A DNA stretch of 64,000 nt from Paenibacillus chibensis (GTDB lineage: Bacteria > Bacillota > Bacilli > Paenibacillales > Paenibacillaceae), in assembly GCF_004001045.1 (NCBI RefSeq), contig NZ_BIMK01000005.1:62001-126000 (forward strand), written 5' to 3'. Under the pieces are notes generated by a model. That model saw only the letters and a list, made by a program, of their open reading frames with translations, was not told the DNA's origin and did not search any database. Numbering within the stretch: position 1 is the first letter of the stretch; the number at the start of each line of letters is the position of its first letter. The position numbers and the translations under genes are program-made. Below are positions 51,594 to 60,706 of the stretch, piece by piece.

Positions 51594-53564
51594 GTGAAAC
51601 GATTATCTTTCACCATCAAAAGGAAATTGTTAGTTACGTATCTTATCGTTTTGCTCGTTCCAAGCTTCATGATCGGCATTTTGTCCTATCAATCGGCCAA
51701 GAAAGCGAATGCGGACGATATGATGAATAGTGCGCTTGAAAGCACGAAATCGGCGGACAACATCATTACCCAGAACATCCAGGCCAAAATAGATGATCTT
51801 GCATACCTGCTGAGCCAGCCGTTCGTTGAACGTGCAATACAGGACCCGATGAGCAAGGGGGGGGAATTGAAGCTGCAGCTAAGGCAGTATATGGAGCTTC
51901 ATAAAGATGTCAAGGATGCCATATTGGGCGTAGACGGCGGCTCTTTTATACGCGCATCCGAGGATCCATTGCCTCAGCAGTATGACGTAACGAAACAGGA
52001 TTGGTATGTACGCGCGCTGAAGCAGGGCAAGACGCCGACGATATCGCCGGTATTCAAGGCAGCGAACGGGAAAATGGCGGTGTCCATTTCGCAGGCGGCT
52101 CCGTCAGGCAACGGCGTCCTTTCGATCGAGCTGAATCTGGATAACATCCGGACGCTGACCAATATGAAGCTGGGGGAGCAAGGTTATATTTTCATCACGG
52201 ACCAGGCCAAAAACTACGTGGTTCATCCGAAATATACGGGTCAGAAGGCGGAGGGCGACTATCTTAAGCCGCTGTATGCCAGCGCTGAGGGACAATTTTC
52301 ATACATATTTGAAAAAGAGAGCAAGCGGATGGCCTTTACGACCAATAAACTGACGGGCTGGAAAATTGCTGGCTCGATGTATGAGAAGGAGATTGAGGCA
52401 TCGGCTGCGAACATCCGTAAGTCGGTCATGATCGTCATGATGATTTCCATCCTGGCGGCGCTTGTCATTATCTACCTCAATATCCGCTCGATCATCCAAC
52501 CGATCACGAAGCTGACCAAAGCGACGGAGCGGATCAGCCAGGGCGATTTGACGGAAAATATTGATACCACAAGCAGGGATGAAATCGGCAATCTGAGCCG
52601 CCATTTCCAGGTGATGGTGGACAACCTGAGAACGATGATCGTCCATGTGCAGGAAATTACGGCACAGGTCAGCATGTCGGCCAAGGGCCTCTCGACCGGT
52701 GCCGATCAAACCACGCGGGCGATCGAAAGCGTGACCGAGGCGATTCAGGAGGTCGCGGTCGGAAGCGAGCAGCAGCTTCGCAGCGTGGAGAAAAGCATGG
52801 AGAGCATGGATGTCATGTCCACCCAATCCGAGAGCATCCGCAGTCATATGGACGATGCCTCAGCCAAAATGTCCCGCACTTCCGCATCTGCGGAAGAGGG
52901 GCACGCCGCCGTCGTGGACGTCACCGACAAAATCCAGGGCATTCACAATACGGTCAGCGACCTGGACGACGTTGTATCCCATATGAATGAACGCACCGCA
53001 CAAATTGGCGGGATCGTGACCATGATAGCCGATATATCCAAGCAGACCAATCTGCTGGCGCTGAATGCTTCGATCGAAGCGGCCCGTGCCGGAGAGCATG
53101 GCAAAGGGTTTGCCGTGGTTGCCGTCGAAGTTCGCAAACTGGCCGAGCAGTCGGGCCATTCGGCGAAGCGCATTGACGAGCTGGTGGAGGGCATGCGCAC
53201 GGAGATGCAGCGCGTGCTTGCCGCAATGGATGATGCCAAAGGCCGGGTATCCGAAGGGATCCAGGCCGCGGATGTCACGGGTAAATCCTTTACCCGCATC
53301 CGCAAAGCCGTGGAGGGAGCGGCTGCCCGCATCGAATCCGCAGCCGAGGCTTCGCGGGAGCTGGCGCGCAACGGGGAAAGCGCAACGGAATCCATCCGCC
53401 ATATTCAGAGCATTTCGGAAATCGCGGCGGACAATACGCAGTCCGTATCGGCTTCGGCCCAGGAGCAGCTGGCTTCGATCGAAGAAATCGCGTCCTCGGC
53501 CGAGCATTTAAGCCGTCTTTCCGAGCAGCTGGAGGAGCTGGTTGCGAGGTTTAAAATTTCATAA
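51594..53564 (+). CDS. Transmembrane chemoreceptor (dCache + HAMP + MCP signalling domain)
   Basis: 656 residues. Transmembrane helix ~10-35, extracellular dCache sensor (~38-280) with [13 protein letters not shown], second helix ~285-305, HAMP ~305-360 and the signalling domain with hairpin tip [21 protein letters not shown]. The dCache fold usually binds amino acids or other small ligands. The start is GTG; just upstream GGAAGG is followed by a three-codon ORF (ATG CCA TTG TGA at 51586-51597) whose stop overlaps this GTG, so reinitiation may be needed. Confidence 0.95.
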   Translation: MKRLSFTIKRKLLVTYLIVLLVPSFMIGILSYQSAKKANADDMMNSALESTKSADNIITQNIQAKIDDLAYLLSQPFVERAIQDPMSKGGELKLQLRQYMELHKDVKDAILGVDGGSFIRASEDPLPQQYDVTKQDWYVRALKQGKTPTISPVFKAANGKMAVSISQAAPSGNGVLSIELNLDNIRTLTNMKLGEQGYIFITDQAKNYVVHPKYTGQKAEGDYLKPLYASAEGQFSYIFEKESKRMAFTTNKLTGWKIAGSMYEKEIEASAANIRKSVMIVMMISILAALVIIYLNIRSIIQPITKLTKATERISQGDLTENIDTTSRDEIGNLSRHFQVMVDNLRTMIVHVQEITAQVSMSAKGLSTGADQTTRAIESVTEAIQEVAVGSEQQLRSVEKSMESMDVMSTQSESIRSHMDDASAKMSRTSASAEEGHAAVVDVTDKIQGIHNTVSDLDDVVSHMNERTAQIGGIVTMIADISKQTNLLALNASIEAARAGEHGKGFAVVAVEVRKLAEQSGHSAKRIDELVEGMRTEMQRVLAAMDDAKGRVSEGIQAADVTGKSFTRIRKAVEGAAARIESAAEASRELARNGESATESIRHIQSISEIAADNTQSVSASAQEQLASIEEIASSAEHLSRLSEQLEELVARFKIS

Positions 53565-53593
53565 AACGTTTTTAGCCCCGGTATATACCGGAC

Positions 53594-53628
53594 AACAGCA
53601 GCGCCAACAAGGCGCTGCTGTTTTTTTT
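53594..53628 (+). terminator. Terminator after the chemoreceptor
   Basis: AACAGCAGCGCC (53594-53605) / GGCGCTGCTGTT (53611-53622) and eight T residues. Confidence 0.95.
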
Positions 53629-53729
53629 AAGTTATCAGCAGCATTCACATAATTTACCCATTTTTGGCACAAGCTATGGCGTAAACATTCCAGGCCCTGG
53701 ACGCTGGGCGGCATAGAGGTGATGAAAAA

Positions 53730-55337
53730 ATGGGCAAAAGCAGATTGGGCTCCGGCAGATCGGCAGGGGCCTTGCCATCGGGCATCCCGCTCGGGCTTCC
53801 CTCCCCTCCTTGGGAGAAGCTGTCCGTGCAGAAAAGCCTGGATCAGAACATCCAGACCCTGAAATCGATATTCAAAGACTGCTCGGATATGATCTACCGT
53901 AAGATTGAGATTGCTCCGGACATTCAGGCTTACTTGGTATACGTCGAAGGAATTGTTTTCTCGCCTGAACTGGAATCGCATATGCTCGAGCCGATGGTGG
54001 AAGCTTACGTTCGTATGATGAGTGCCGTTCCGGTGGAGCGGGTCGAACCATCGGAATTGGAGCCGCTCGAAAATACGAGGGTATCCTTGTCGCAGGTGAT
54101 GACGGCCGATCAGTGGATCGATGTCGTGGAGGGGATTCTCAATTCCAGCGTGGCGGTCTTCGTGGATGGACTCAGCGAAGTTCATCTCTTCAATATCAAG
54201 GGCGGTATCCGCCGACCTGTGCAGGAGCCGGAGACCGAATCGGTCATCCGCGGTCCGCGCGAGGGCTTTACCGAGACGCTCCGCATCAACACGGCGCTGC
54301 TGCGTTTCAAGATCAAAACCCCCAATCTCAAGATGTACAGCATGGTGCTTGGAACCGACACCAAAACGGATGTCGTCATTTCCTATATGGAAGGGCTCGC
54401 CGATCCCAAAGTGATCGAGGATTTGAAGAAGCGTCTGAAGGATATCAAAATCGACGGCGTATTGGAATCCGGTTATATCGAGGAATTGATCGAGGATGAT
54501 CCATATTCGCCGTTTCCGCAGATGATGTACACAGAACGCCCGGACAGCGTAGCAGCGCAGCTGCTGGAAGGTCGATGCGCGGTGTTCGTGGACGGCACCC
54601 CGTTCGTGTTGATCGTGCCGGTTACCTTCTTTCAGTTAATGCAGGCAACGGAAGATTACTACGAGCGGTTCTTCTTCACGAATTTCATTCGCTGGATCCG
54701 GTATATTTTTCTGTTTATCGCGCTGTTTTTGCCGGCGTTATATATTGCCGGTACGACATATCATCAGGACATGCTCCCGACCACACTTGTCCTCAGCATC
54801 GCGGCGGCGAGGGAGGCCATTCCGTTCCCCGCGCTGGTGGAAGCCATGATGATGGAAATATCCTTTGAGGCCCTGCGCGAAGCGGGGATCAGGCTGCCGA
54901 AAACCGTCGGCCAGGCAGTGAGCATTCTGGGGGCGCTTGTGATCGGGCAGGCGGCCGTTCAGGCCGGAATCGTATCGGCCCCGATGGTCATCATCGTGTC
55001 GATGACGGGGATTGCCTCGTTTACGATTCCGCACTTTAATCTTGCGATTACGGTCCGGCTGCTGCGCTTTCCGCTTATGCTGCTAGCGGGCGTCCTGGGC
55101 TTGTTCGGCATTATTCTGGGTATTACCTGGATTCTGGTGCATGTCACGCAGCTGACCTCGCTCGGCGTTCCCTACATGTCGGGCGTCAGCCCGTACCATG
55201 GCTCGGATCAAAAGGATATTTTCGTACGCGCTCCCTGGTGGAAAATGGGCAAACGCCCTTCCTGGCTGTCGAAGGAAAACAGGGAACGCGAAAAGCCGGA
55301 TATCAACGGCAAACCCAATTCAAACAAGGTATGGTGA
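53730..55337 (+). CDS. Spore germinant receptor A subunit (GerA/GerKA family)
   Basis: 535 residues. A soluble N-terminal domain (~30-280) precedes about five membrane helices (~320-470), as in GerAA-type subunits, with family motifs VAVFVDG, GPREGFTETLRINTALLR, FALVVPV-like FVLIVPVTFFQL and the REAIPFPALVEAMMMEISFEALREAG block. These subunits form the nutrient-responsive receptor in the spore inner membrane. GAGGTGATG precedes the ATG. Spore-specific sigma-G control is expected; a weak match (ACATA 18 bp from CAAGCTA) lies at 53647-53676. It leads the operon A-C-D-B. Confidence 0.95.
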   Translation: MGKSRLGSGRSAGALPSGIPLGLPSPPWEKLSVQKSLDQNIQTLKSIFKDCSDMIYRKIEIAPDIQAYLVYVEGIVFSPELESHMLEPMVEAYVRMMSAVPVERVEPSELEPLENTRVSLSQVMTADQWIDVVEGILNSSVAVFVDGLSEVHLFNIKGGIRRPVQEPETESVIRGPREGFTETLRINTALLRFKIKTPNLKMYSMVLGTDTKTDVVISYMEGLADPKVIEDLKKRLKDIKIDGVLESGYIEELIEDDPYSPFPQMMYTERPDSVAAQLLEGRCAVFVDGTPFVLIVPVTFFQLMQATEDYYERFFFTNFIRWIRYIFLFIALFLPALYIAGTTYHQDMLPTTLVLSIAAAREAIPFPALVEAMMMEISFEALREAGIRLPKTVGQAVSILGALVIGQAAVQAGIVSAPMVIIVSMTGIASFTIPHFNLAITVRLLRFPLMLLAGVLGLFGIILGITWILVHVTQLTSLGVPYMSGVSPYHGSDQKDIFVRAPWWKMGKRPSWLSKENREREKPDINGKPNSNKVW

Positions 55338-55343
55338 TCTGGC

Positions 55344-56537
55344 GTGAAAAAAATCCTTATCGCAAGCTTGCTGCTGTGTTCTTCCGCGGGGCTCTCCGGC
55401 TGCTGGGACCGCACCGAAATCAATGACGTGGCATTCGTCATCGGTTCTTGCGTGGATAAGGAGAAGAATTTATACCGCAGCACCCTTCAAATCGCCCTTC
55501 CGGGCAATCTGGGCGGGAGCGGAAGCGAAGGCGGCGGCGGCGGAACCGCTGGCAACAAATCCTATTATTTGGAATCCAAAACCGGGGTCACGCTCCGTAA
55601 TTCCAATATGGAGGTGCAGGCAGGCAACTCCAGGAAGCTGTCGTTTGCCCACCGCAGGACCCTGCTGCTCGGCGAGGAGTTCGCCAGGGAAAACGTTGCC
55701 CCCATGCTGGACCAGTTCGCGCGGATACCGCAGAACCGGCTCTCTTCGCTGGTTGCCGTCACCGAAGGGCCAGCTTATAAAATTATGGACGCCTCGGCTC
55801 CCATGGAGCAGTTTCCGAGCGAAATGATCCGCGAGCTGATGAACCAGTTCACGAAAAGGCCCGTCAATCTGAAGCTGTTCGCCAACGACCTGCTGTCCGA
55901 AGGCATCGATGTTTCCCTTCCGTATATCTCGCTGCAGGAGGCCGTTCCCGAGGGGCTTAAAGATGACAAGAAAAACATCCAGATCACCGGTCTGGCTCTG
56001 TTTAAAGGAGACCGAATGGTAGGCGTACTGAAGGGGCAGGAAGTGAGAATGATTAATCTGGCGATGAACCAGGCGACCTCTCCCGACATGCTGGTGTCCG
56101 GACCTGACGGCAAAGGTTATGTGACGATCAAATTCACGGAGAACGTGGCTGCACTTAAGCCGATCATCCGCGGAGATCAGATCACGATGCGCATAAGTAT
56201 TTTGGCCAAAGGGGCCGTGATCGAAAACAACACGGATTACAGCCTGGGCGCGAAAAAAAACATGAGCCTGCTGGAGCAGAACGCAAGCAAGGAAATGATC
56301 AAGCAGATTCATTCGGGCCTGCGTTTGCTGCAGGAGAAATACCATTCCGACACCCTGGGCTTCGGAAGGGCTATTCAACAGAAGAATCCGCGCGCATGGG
56401 AAAGGTTCAAGGGGCGCTGGGATGAAATCTACCCGACCGTCAAGGTCGTCATTGACACCAATCTGCATATCGAAAATATCGGGGCCGTAGTAGACAAGCC
56501 TTTCGGCAGAAGGGACAAGGAGATCAAGCATGATTAG
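55344..56537 (+). CDS. Spore germinant receptor C subunit, lipoprotein (GerC family)
   Basis: 397 residues. Lipobox LSGC with Cys20 predicts a lipoprotein; the sequence after it, WDRTEINDVAFVIG, is the usual Ger(x)C start. A Gly-rich loop occurs near residue 60 and the C-terminal domain has HSGLRLLQEKYHSDTLGFG. The C subunit stands on the outer face of the inner spore membrane with A and B. The start is GTG, 6 bases after the A gene, with GGTGATC ahead. Its last 8 bases overlap the small D gene. Confidence 0.94.
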   Translation: MKKILIASLLLCSSAGLSGCWDRTEINDVAFVIGSCVDKEKNLYRSTLQIALPGNLGGSGSEGGGGGTAGNKSYYLESKTGVTLRNSNMEVQAGNSRKLSFAHRRTLLLGEEFARENVAPMLDQFARIPQNRLSSLVAVTEGPAYKIMDASAPMEQFPSEMIRELMNQFTKRPVNLKLFANDLLSEGIDVSLPYISLQEAVPEGLKDDKKNIQITGLALFKGDRMVGVLKGQEVRMINLAMNQATSPDMLVSGPDGKGYVTIKFTENVAALKPIIRGDQITMRISILAKGAVIENNTDYSLGAKKNMSLLEQNASKEMIKQIHSGLRLLQEKYHSDTLGFGRAIQQKNPRAWERFKGRWDEIYPTVKVVIDTNLHIENIGAVVDKPFGRRDKEIKHD

Positions 56538-56745
56538 TATTCTGCTTATCTATATCGTGGCCGCTGTGATTATTCTGGCCATTGATCATAAGGTGATTCG
56601 CAACCTTCCGAAGGTCAACCGCTGGTTTACGTATCTCTTCCTGCTTTGCGGGATGGCCATATTTACGTACAGCCTTCAGTTCAGGCACGTCGTCTATGCT
56701 ACGGTCTGGCTTGGAAACTGGCTAAAACCGCTTGTGCCTTTTTAA
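56530..56745 (+). CDS. Small two-helix membrane protein, germinant receptor D subunit-like
   Basis: 71 residues with two hydrophobic helices (~3-20 and ~32-50) joined by a basic loop (DHKVIRNLPKVNRW). It overlaps the end of gerC by 8 bp and comes before gerB. Small D-type proteins encoded in Ger operons (for example GerUD and GerVD) match in length and topology and can tune receptor response. Assigned from size, topology and position; sequence similarity alone is not decisive. Confidence 0.8.
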   Translation: MISILLIYIVAAVIILAIDHKVIRNLPKVNRWFTYLFLLCGMAIFTYSLQFRHVVYATVWLGNWLKPLVPF

Positions 56746-56784
56746 TAAAACCGACTCAATTCCGGTGAAGGGAGAAGCTTTCGC

Positions 56785-57843
56785 GTGCAAAAAATAACTC
56801 CGCGTCAAATCGTGCTGCTTGGGGTTACCTATGTGATCAATATTACGATGGTTAATATGCCGGGCCAGGTCATCAATACCGCTCATCAGCACGCTTATTT
56901 GTCCTATATTCTGGCTGCGGCCGTCGTCTTGGCCATGCTGTTTTTTCTGACGCGCAGCTCGATGCGTTTTCCAGGCCAGGATCTGTTCCAGTCCCTAGCG
57001 AGCCGTTTTCCTTTCATTGGAAAAGGGATCGTGGCCTTGTATTTGCTGTTTTTCTTTATGATTCTGGTACGGGACATAAGGATTATGGCAGATTTTACGA
57101 ACGTCGTTTTGCTCCCCATCACCCCGATCCTCATTATCTCGCTCTGCATTACCGCAACCGTCATTTACATTGCCAGAGGCGGTGCAAGAACCTTGCTCGG
57201 CATAACCGAACTGTACGGTCCCACAATGATCGTCGTCGTGATTCTGATGCCGATCATCGTTCTGCGGGATTTCGACTTCGGGTGGATCAAGCCGCTTTTT
57301 TTCGTGCAGTGGAAGGGCGTAGCTGAAGGAGGGTGGCTTTCCATCTCCTATATAGGCCAGATGATCATTCTCCCGTTTATTTTCTCGAGCAAGGATTTCA
57401 AATACAAATACGGATTGTACGCCATGCTGATTTCGCTGGGCATATTGACGATTTTGATTCTCATGACGATCCTGCTGCTCGGTGTCCATGTTGCCGGAAG
57501 AATGATGTATCCGTCGTATGAACTCGTCCGCCAGCTCCGCATTACGGATTTTCTGGACCGGTTCGACCTGTTCGTGGTTGCATTATGGTATCCGGCGGTG
57601 CTGCTGAACATGGCCATCAGTCTCTATATTGTCTGCTACGGCCTGAAATCCGTCATTCCATCGGTGTCGGGAAAAATGATGGCCGCTCCGGTTGGACTGT
57701 TTGCGTATAGCTGCGCATTTTGGTTTTACCAAAATTCCATCGAGCTGTTTCAGTTCAACCGGGAGTGGACGGTCATTGCGCTTTTCTTCATCGTCGTGCT
57801 GCCGCTTCTCATTTTTGCGATTCACCGGCCTGCCAAAGCTTAA
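56785..57843 (+). CDS. Spore germinant receptor B subunit (GerB family permease)
   Basis: 352 residues with ten predicted membrane helices, related to amino-acid permeases. ITPRQIVLLGVTYVI at the start and LFLTRSSMRFPGQDLFQSL are GerB-like. The B subunit is thought to bind the germinant. GGGAGAAGC precedes the GTG start. Gap of 39 bp from the D gene. It closes the operon; no T-rich terminator is evident directly after the stop. Confidence 0.94.
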   Translation: MQKITPRQIVLLGVTYVINITMVNMPGQVINTAHQHAYLSYILAAAVVLAMLFFLTRSSMRFPGQDLFQSLASRFPFIGKGIVALYLLFFFMILVRDIRIMADFTNVVLLPITPILIISLCITATVIYIARGGARTLLGITELYGPTMIVVVILMPIIVLRDFDFGWIKPLFFVQWKGVAEGGWLSISYIGQMIILPFIFSSKDFKYKYGLYAMLISLGILTILILMTILLLGVHVAGRMMYPSYELVRQLRITDFLDRFDLFVVALWYPAVLLNMAISLYIVCYGLKSVIPSVSGKMMAAPVGLFAYSCAFWFYQNSIELFQFNREWTVIALFFIVVLPLLIFAIHRPAKA

Positions 57844-57977
57844 AGAGAATGCGCCCTATCCGCAAGTATCGTTAGAAAAAGGGGCGTGAAAATGATACAA
57901 TATGCTTAAGGGCGGCCATCCGTGGTACGGCTCCCCATGCGGCTTCGCCGCCGTGTTGGGCTATGAAGGGTGATTAC

Positions 57978-58508
57978 ATGACAAAGAAGAGAAAGAAACA
58001 TAATCTGTTCCATAAATTTTCCCGTAAACTCCGGTTAAATATGCTTAAGCTATTCCGCTCGCCGGGCGGTGCAAGAAAGGTGTCGCTCGGATTTGCGATC
58101 GGCTTCGGGCTTGAGATGATCGTCATCTCAACCGGCTCGCTTGTGTATTTAATTTTTTACCCTACCGTCAGACTGGCAGGAGGCTCGCTTCCAGCCGCCA
58201 TTATCGGCAACGTGATCGGCAAGCTGACCTTCCTGCCGATTGTCCTGCTGCCTTTTGCGAAAAAGATCGGCGAATGGTTCTTCCCGAAAAGAATTGTGGA
58301 TGTGCCTGTGGAAGAGCACGCGTGGCGCAACCTGCTGCACGGCGATTTTACGATATTCAAGCATTTGCTGCAGGGCGGCCTGCATGTGCTGATCGGCATG
58401 TCCGTGTTCGGACTCGTGCTTGGCGTTATATCCTACTTTGTTGTGCAGTATCTCTACAACCAGCGTAAGAAGCATCGCATCGCGAAAAGAGCCAATGCCT
58501 CGCTGTAA
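57978..58508 (+). CDS. DUF2062 membrane protein
   Basis: 176 residues with a basic lead (KKRKKHNLFHKF) and three hydrophobic helices; the GGARKVSLGFAIGFGLEM and AAIIGNVIGKLTFLPI segments are characteristic of DUF2062. I chose the ATG at 57978 because GAAGGGTGAT lies just ahead; ATG 57963 is part of that region. The function of the domain is unknown; relatives often sit beside glycosyltransferases, which is not the case here. Confidence 0.85.
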   Translation: MTKKRKKHNLFHKFSRKLRLNMLKLFRSPGGARKVSLGFAIGFGLEMIVISTGSLVYLIFYPTVRLAGGSLPAAIIGNVIGKLTFLPIVLLPFAKKIGEWFFPKRIVDVPVEEHAWRNLLHGDFTIFKHLLQGGLHVLIGMSVFGLVLGVISYFVVQYLYNQRKKHRIAKRANASL

Positions 58509-58583
58509 AATTCCTTTCCCTCTGCTGCGATCGTCAAGTATACTGTTCAAAACAGGCGAGCTTTCGTACAGGGGGGAAGCGAT

Positions 58584-59402
58584 GTGGCAAATCGGTTGGC
58601 GGGCAGAACAATTGCGTTAACAGGCCCGCGCAAAGCGGAAGACATGGTTAAAATCGTGGAGAAAATGGGAGGGAACGCCCTCATCCGTCCGGCTCAGGGG
58701 ACCGTGTTCCTTGATGGCGAGAAGGTACGCGGCGACCTTGCGGCATGGATTGCCGCACCGCCGGCGTGGACGATTCTGACCACGGGTATGGGACTGGATG
58801 CGTTATTTGGCGTTGCGGCCGATATGGGGATGGAAGAAGACTTTCTCGAAGCGCTGCGGAAGTCCTCGATTGCCGCGCGGGGTTATAAAACCGTCAACGC
58901 GCTCAAGAAAAGAGGGCTTGTCCCGCTTGTCCGCGATGACGACGGAAGCACCTCCGGATTGATCCGCGGTCTCGCGGAATATGAGCTTCAGGGCAGTGAT
59001 GTTGTGCTCCAGCTTCATGGCGATCCGGCGCCGCGCCTGGAAGCCTGGCTGCTGGAACAAGGTGCCCATGTGCGCAGGGTGCTGCCGTACCAGCACATTC
59101 CGCCGGAGCCCGGGCAGCTGGAACAGCTTCTGGACGACATTCTTCAGCGCCGGATCGATGCGGCAGCCTTTACGAGCGCTCCTCAGGTACGCAACCTGTC
59201 GGAGTATGCCCGCAGCGTGGACAAGCTGGATGAAATGGTTGAAGCCTTTCAGGGACCCGTAACGGCAGCGGCTGTCGGTAAAATCACGGCTCAGGCGCTG
59301 CTCGAGGAAGGCATCACGAGAGTGGTATATCCGCCGGAAGACGAGCGGATGGGCAGCATGCTGGTCGAGCTGGCCCGTTATTTTCAAATGGAACGGCTGT
59401 AG
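58584..59402 (+). CDS. Uroporphyrinogen-III synthase-like protein (HemD family)
   Basis: 272 residues with the two-lobed HemD layout: GRTIALTGPRKAEDM at the start, a hinge after residue ~40, LQLHGDPAPRLEAWLLEQGA in the second lobe, and DAAAFTSAPQVRNL and TAAAVGKITAQAL near the end. It would cyclise hydroxymethylbilane in tetrapyrrole synthesis. HemD sequences vary, and it stands outside any hem operon, so it may be a second copy. The GTG start follows GGGGGGAAGCGAT. Confidence 0.85.
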   Translation: MANRLAGRTIALTGPRKAEDMVKIVEKMGGNALIRPAQGTVFLDGEKVRGDLAAWIAAPPAWTILTTGMGLDALFGVAADMGMEEDFLEALRKSSIAARGYKTVNALKKRGLVPLVRDDDGSTSGLIRGLAEYELQGSDVVLQLHGDPAPRLEAWLLEQGAHVRRVLPYQHIPPEPGQLEQLLDDILQRRIDAAAFTSAPQVRNLSEYARSVDKLDEMVEAFQGPVTAAAVGKITAQALLEEGITRVVYPPEDERMGSMLVELARYFQMERL

Positions 59403-59416
59403 GCAAGACGACACGG

Positions 59417-59443
59417 AAGGGATGCGATCCGGCATCCCTTTTT
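59417..59443 (+). terminator. Terminator after the HemD-like gene
   Basis: AAGGGATGC (59417-59425) / GCATCCCTT (59432-59440) then T run. Confidence 0.85.
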
Positions 59444-59630
59444 CAACACATAGGCATGGTGAGGAACGTCGTCAGACGTTTTTTTTAGTATCCACATGAA
59501 AATCATGGATTGGGATTCAAAATCGTTAGTTCTATAGGGTTGGCGAAAGAGTAATTTTTAATCGATTTGAAAATGAGGAATGCTATCCATAATCCGAAGA
59601 TACGAACGGTGCGCACAAAAGGAGGAATCG

Positions 59631-60278
59631 ATGATGTATAACAAAAAGAGCATTTTGCTGGGGGACTACACGCACCCCAAATTTCATCCCCTGCAAGGGA
59701 TCGACGCTCAGATCAGCCATATTCTAAACGATGTCATTTCGGTACAGTGCAGCGAGAACAAAAACCTTCTGCTGCTGGAGCATTTGAAGCCCTTTGATCT
59801 GTGTATCTGCTATTTCGACCTTTGGGATGAGCAGGTATCGAGACATCAGACATCGGGACTGCTTTCGTATGTCAGTCAGGGAGGAGGCCTGCTGGTGATT
59901 CACAATGGCCTTTCTTTGGGTAACCGGCGTTATGAGCTGGCTCAGCTAATGGGAGGACGTTATGACGGGAACGGTCCGATGCAGCCCTTGTCCTTCCGGA
60001 CCTGCGGCGATCACTTCATCACGGATGGCATTGAGCCCTTCGAGTTGGCGGAAGAGCCTTTCCAGCTCGAGATGAGTCCGTTCACGGAACGAAAGGTGCT
60101 GCTCGAATACAAGAAGGAAGACAGCGATACCTGGCATCCGGCGGCCTGGAGGCATAATTATGGGCTCGGAAGAGTCGTATTCTTTATGCCGGGCCACCAT
60201 GAAGCGACCTTCAAGCATCCGCAGATCCGTCAGCTGATTTTGCAGGCAGCCCAGTGGGCAGCCCATTTGCCGGGCTGA
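59631..60278 (+). CDS. ThuA-like domain protein
   Basis: 215 residues with a flavodoxin-like ThuA fold: SILLGDYTHPKFH at the start, FDLCICYFDLWDEQ, the GGGLLVIHNGLS segment, LMGGRYDGN, and RVVFFMPGHHEATF near the end. ThuA proteins are associated with trehalose and other sugar use, but their activity is uncertain. GGAGG is 5 bases ahead of ATG 59631; the next ATG (59634) is equally possible. The gene is alone. Confidence 0.85.
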   Translation: MMYNKKSILLGDYTHPKFHPLQGIDAQISHILNDVISVQCSENKNLLLLEHLKPFDLCICYFDLWDEQVSRHQTSGLLSYVSQGGGLLVIHNGLSLGNRRYELAQLMGGRYDGNGPMQPLSFRTCGDHFITDGIEPFELAEEPFQLEMSPFTERKVLLEYKKEDSDTWHPAAWRHNYGLGRVVFFMPGHHEATFKHPQIRQLILQAAQWAAHLPG

Positions 60279-60350
60279 TCCCGGACGATTTCATATTGGT
60301 GGGGCTTTCAGGGTATAATAAGGAAAAATATAGCTTGGGAGGGAATAATC

Positions 60351-60704
60351 ATGAGTGATCTGTTGAAGAAGGCTATTTCGTTAGGCTGGGGTCTTACCAT
60401 GGTCAGCAAGGAGAAAATCGAAAAAACCGTCGACGATCTGGTTAAACGGGGCGAGGTTGCTCCTTCAGAATCCAAGGATCTGATCGAACGGCTTGTGGAA
60501 CGCGGCGAAGAGGAAAAGTCGCAGTTCAAGGATTTTTTGCGCGAACAAATCCAGCGTATTCTGACAGAACTTCATGTCCCTTCCGAGAAGGATGTAGCGA
60601 GCCTGGAGCTGCGCATCGCGACGCTTGAGAAGCGAATTGCCGAGCTTGAAGGGACAGGGGAACAAAAAGGTCCGGAGACGGACGGCGTAACGGATATCTT
60701 GTAA
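60351..60704 (+). CDS. Phasin-like/PHA-regulator-like coiled-coil protein
   Basis: 117 residues, nearly all helical and strongly charged, with a heptad-like C-terminal segment (VASLELRIATLEKRIAEL). It resembles PhaF/phasin-type 'polyhydroxyalkanoate synthesis regulator' proteins. Without a PHA synthase nearby that name is only a similarity. It ends 2 bp before the UbiB-type gene, and this pair recurs in bacilli. Possible role as a partner or membrane-associated regulator of the kinase. Confidence 0.8.
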   Translation: MSDLLKKAISLGWGLTMVSKEKIEKTVDDLVKRGEVAPSESKDLIERLVERGEEEKSQFKDFLREQIQRILTELHVPSEKDVASLELRIATLEKRIAELEGTGEQKGPETDGVTDIL

Positions 60705-60706
60705 AG

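Noticed and set aside
53647..53676. Sigma-G promoter before the germinant receptor operon
   Set aside because: ACATA and CAAGCTA match the consensus only partly, too weak to list as a feature although sigma-G control is expected.
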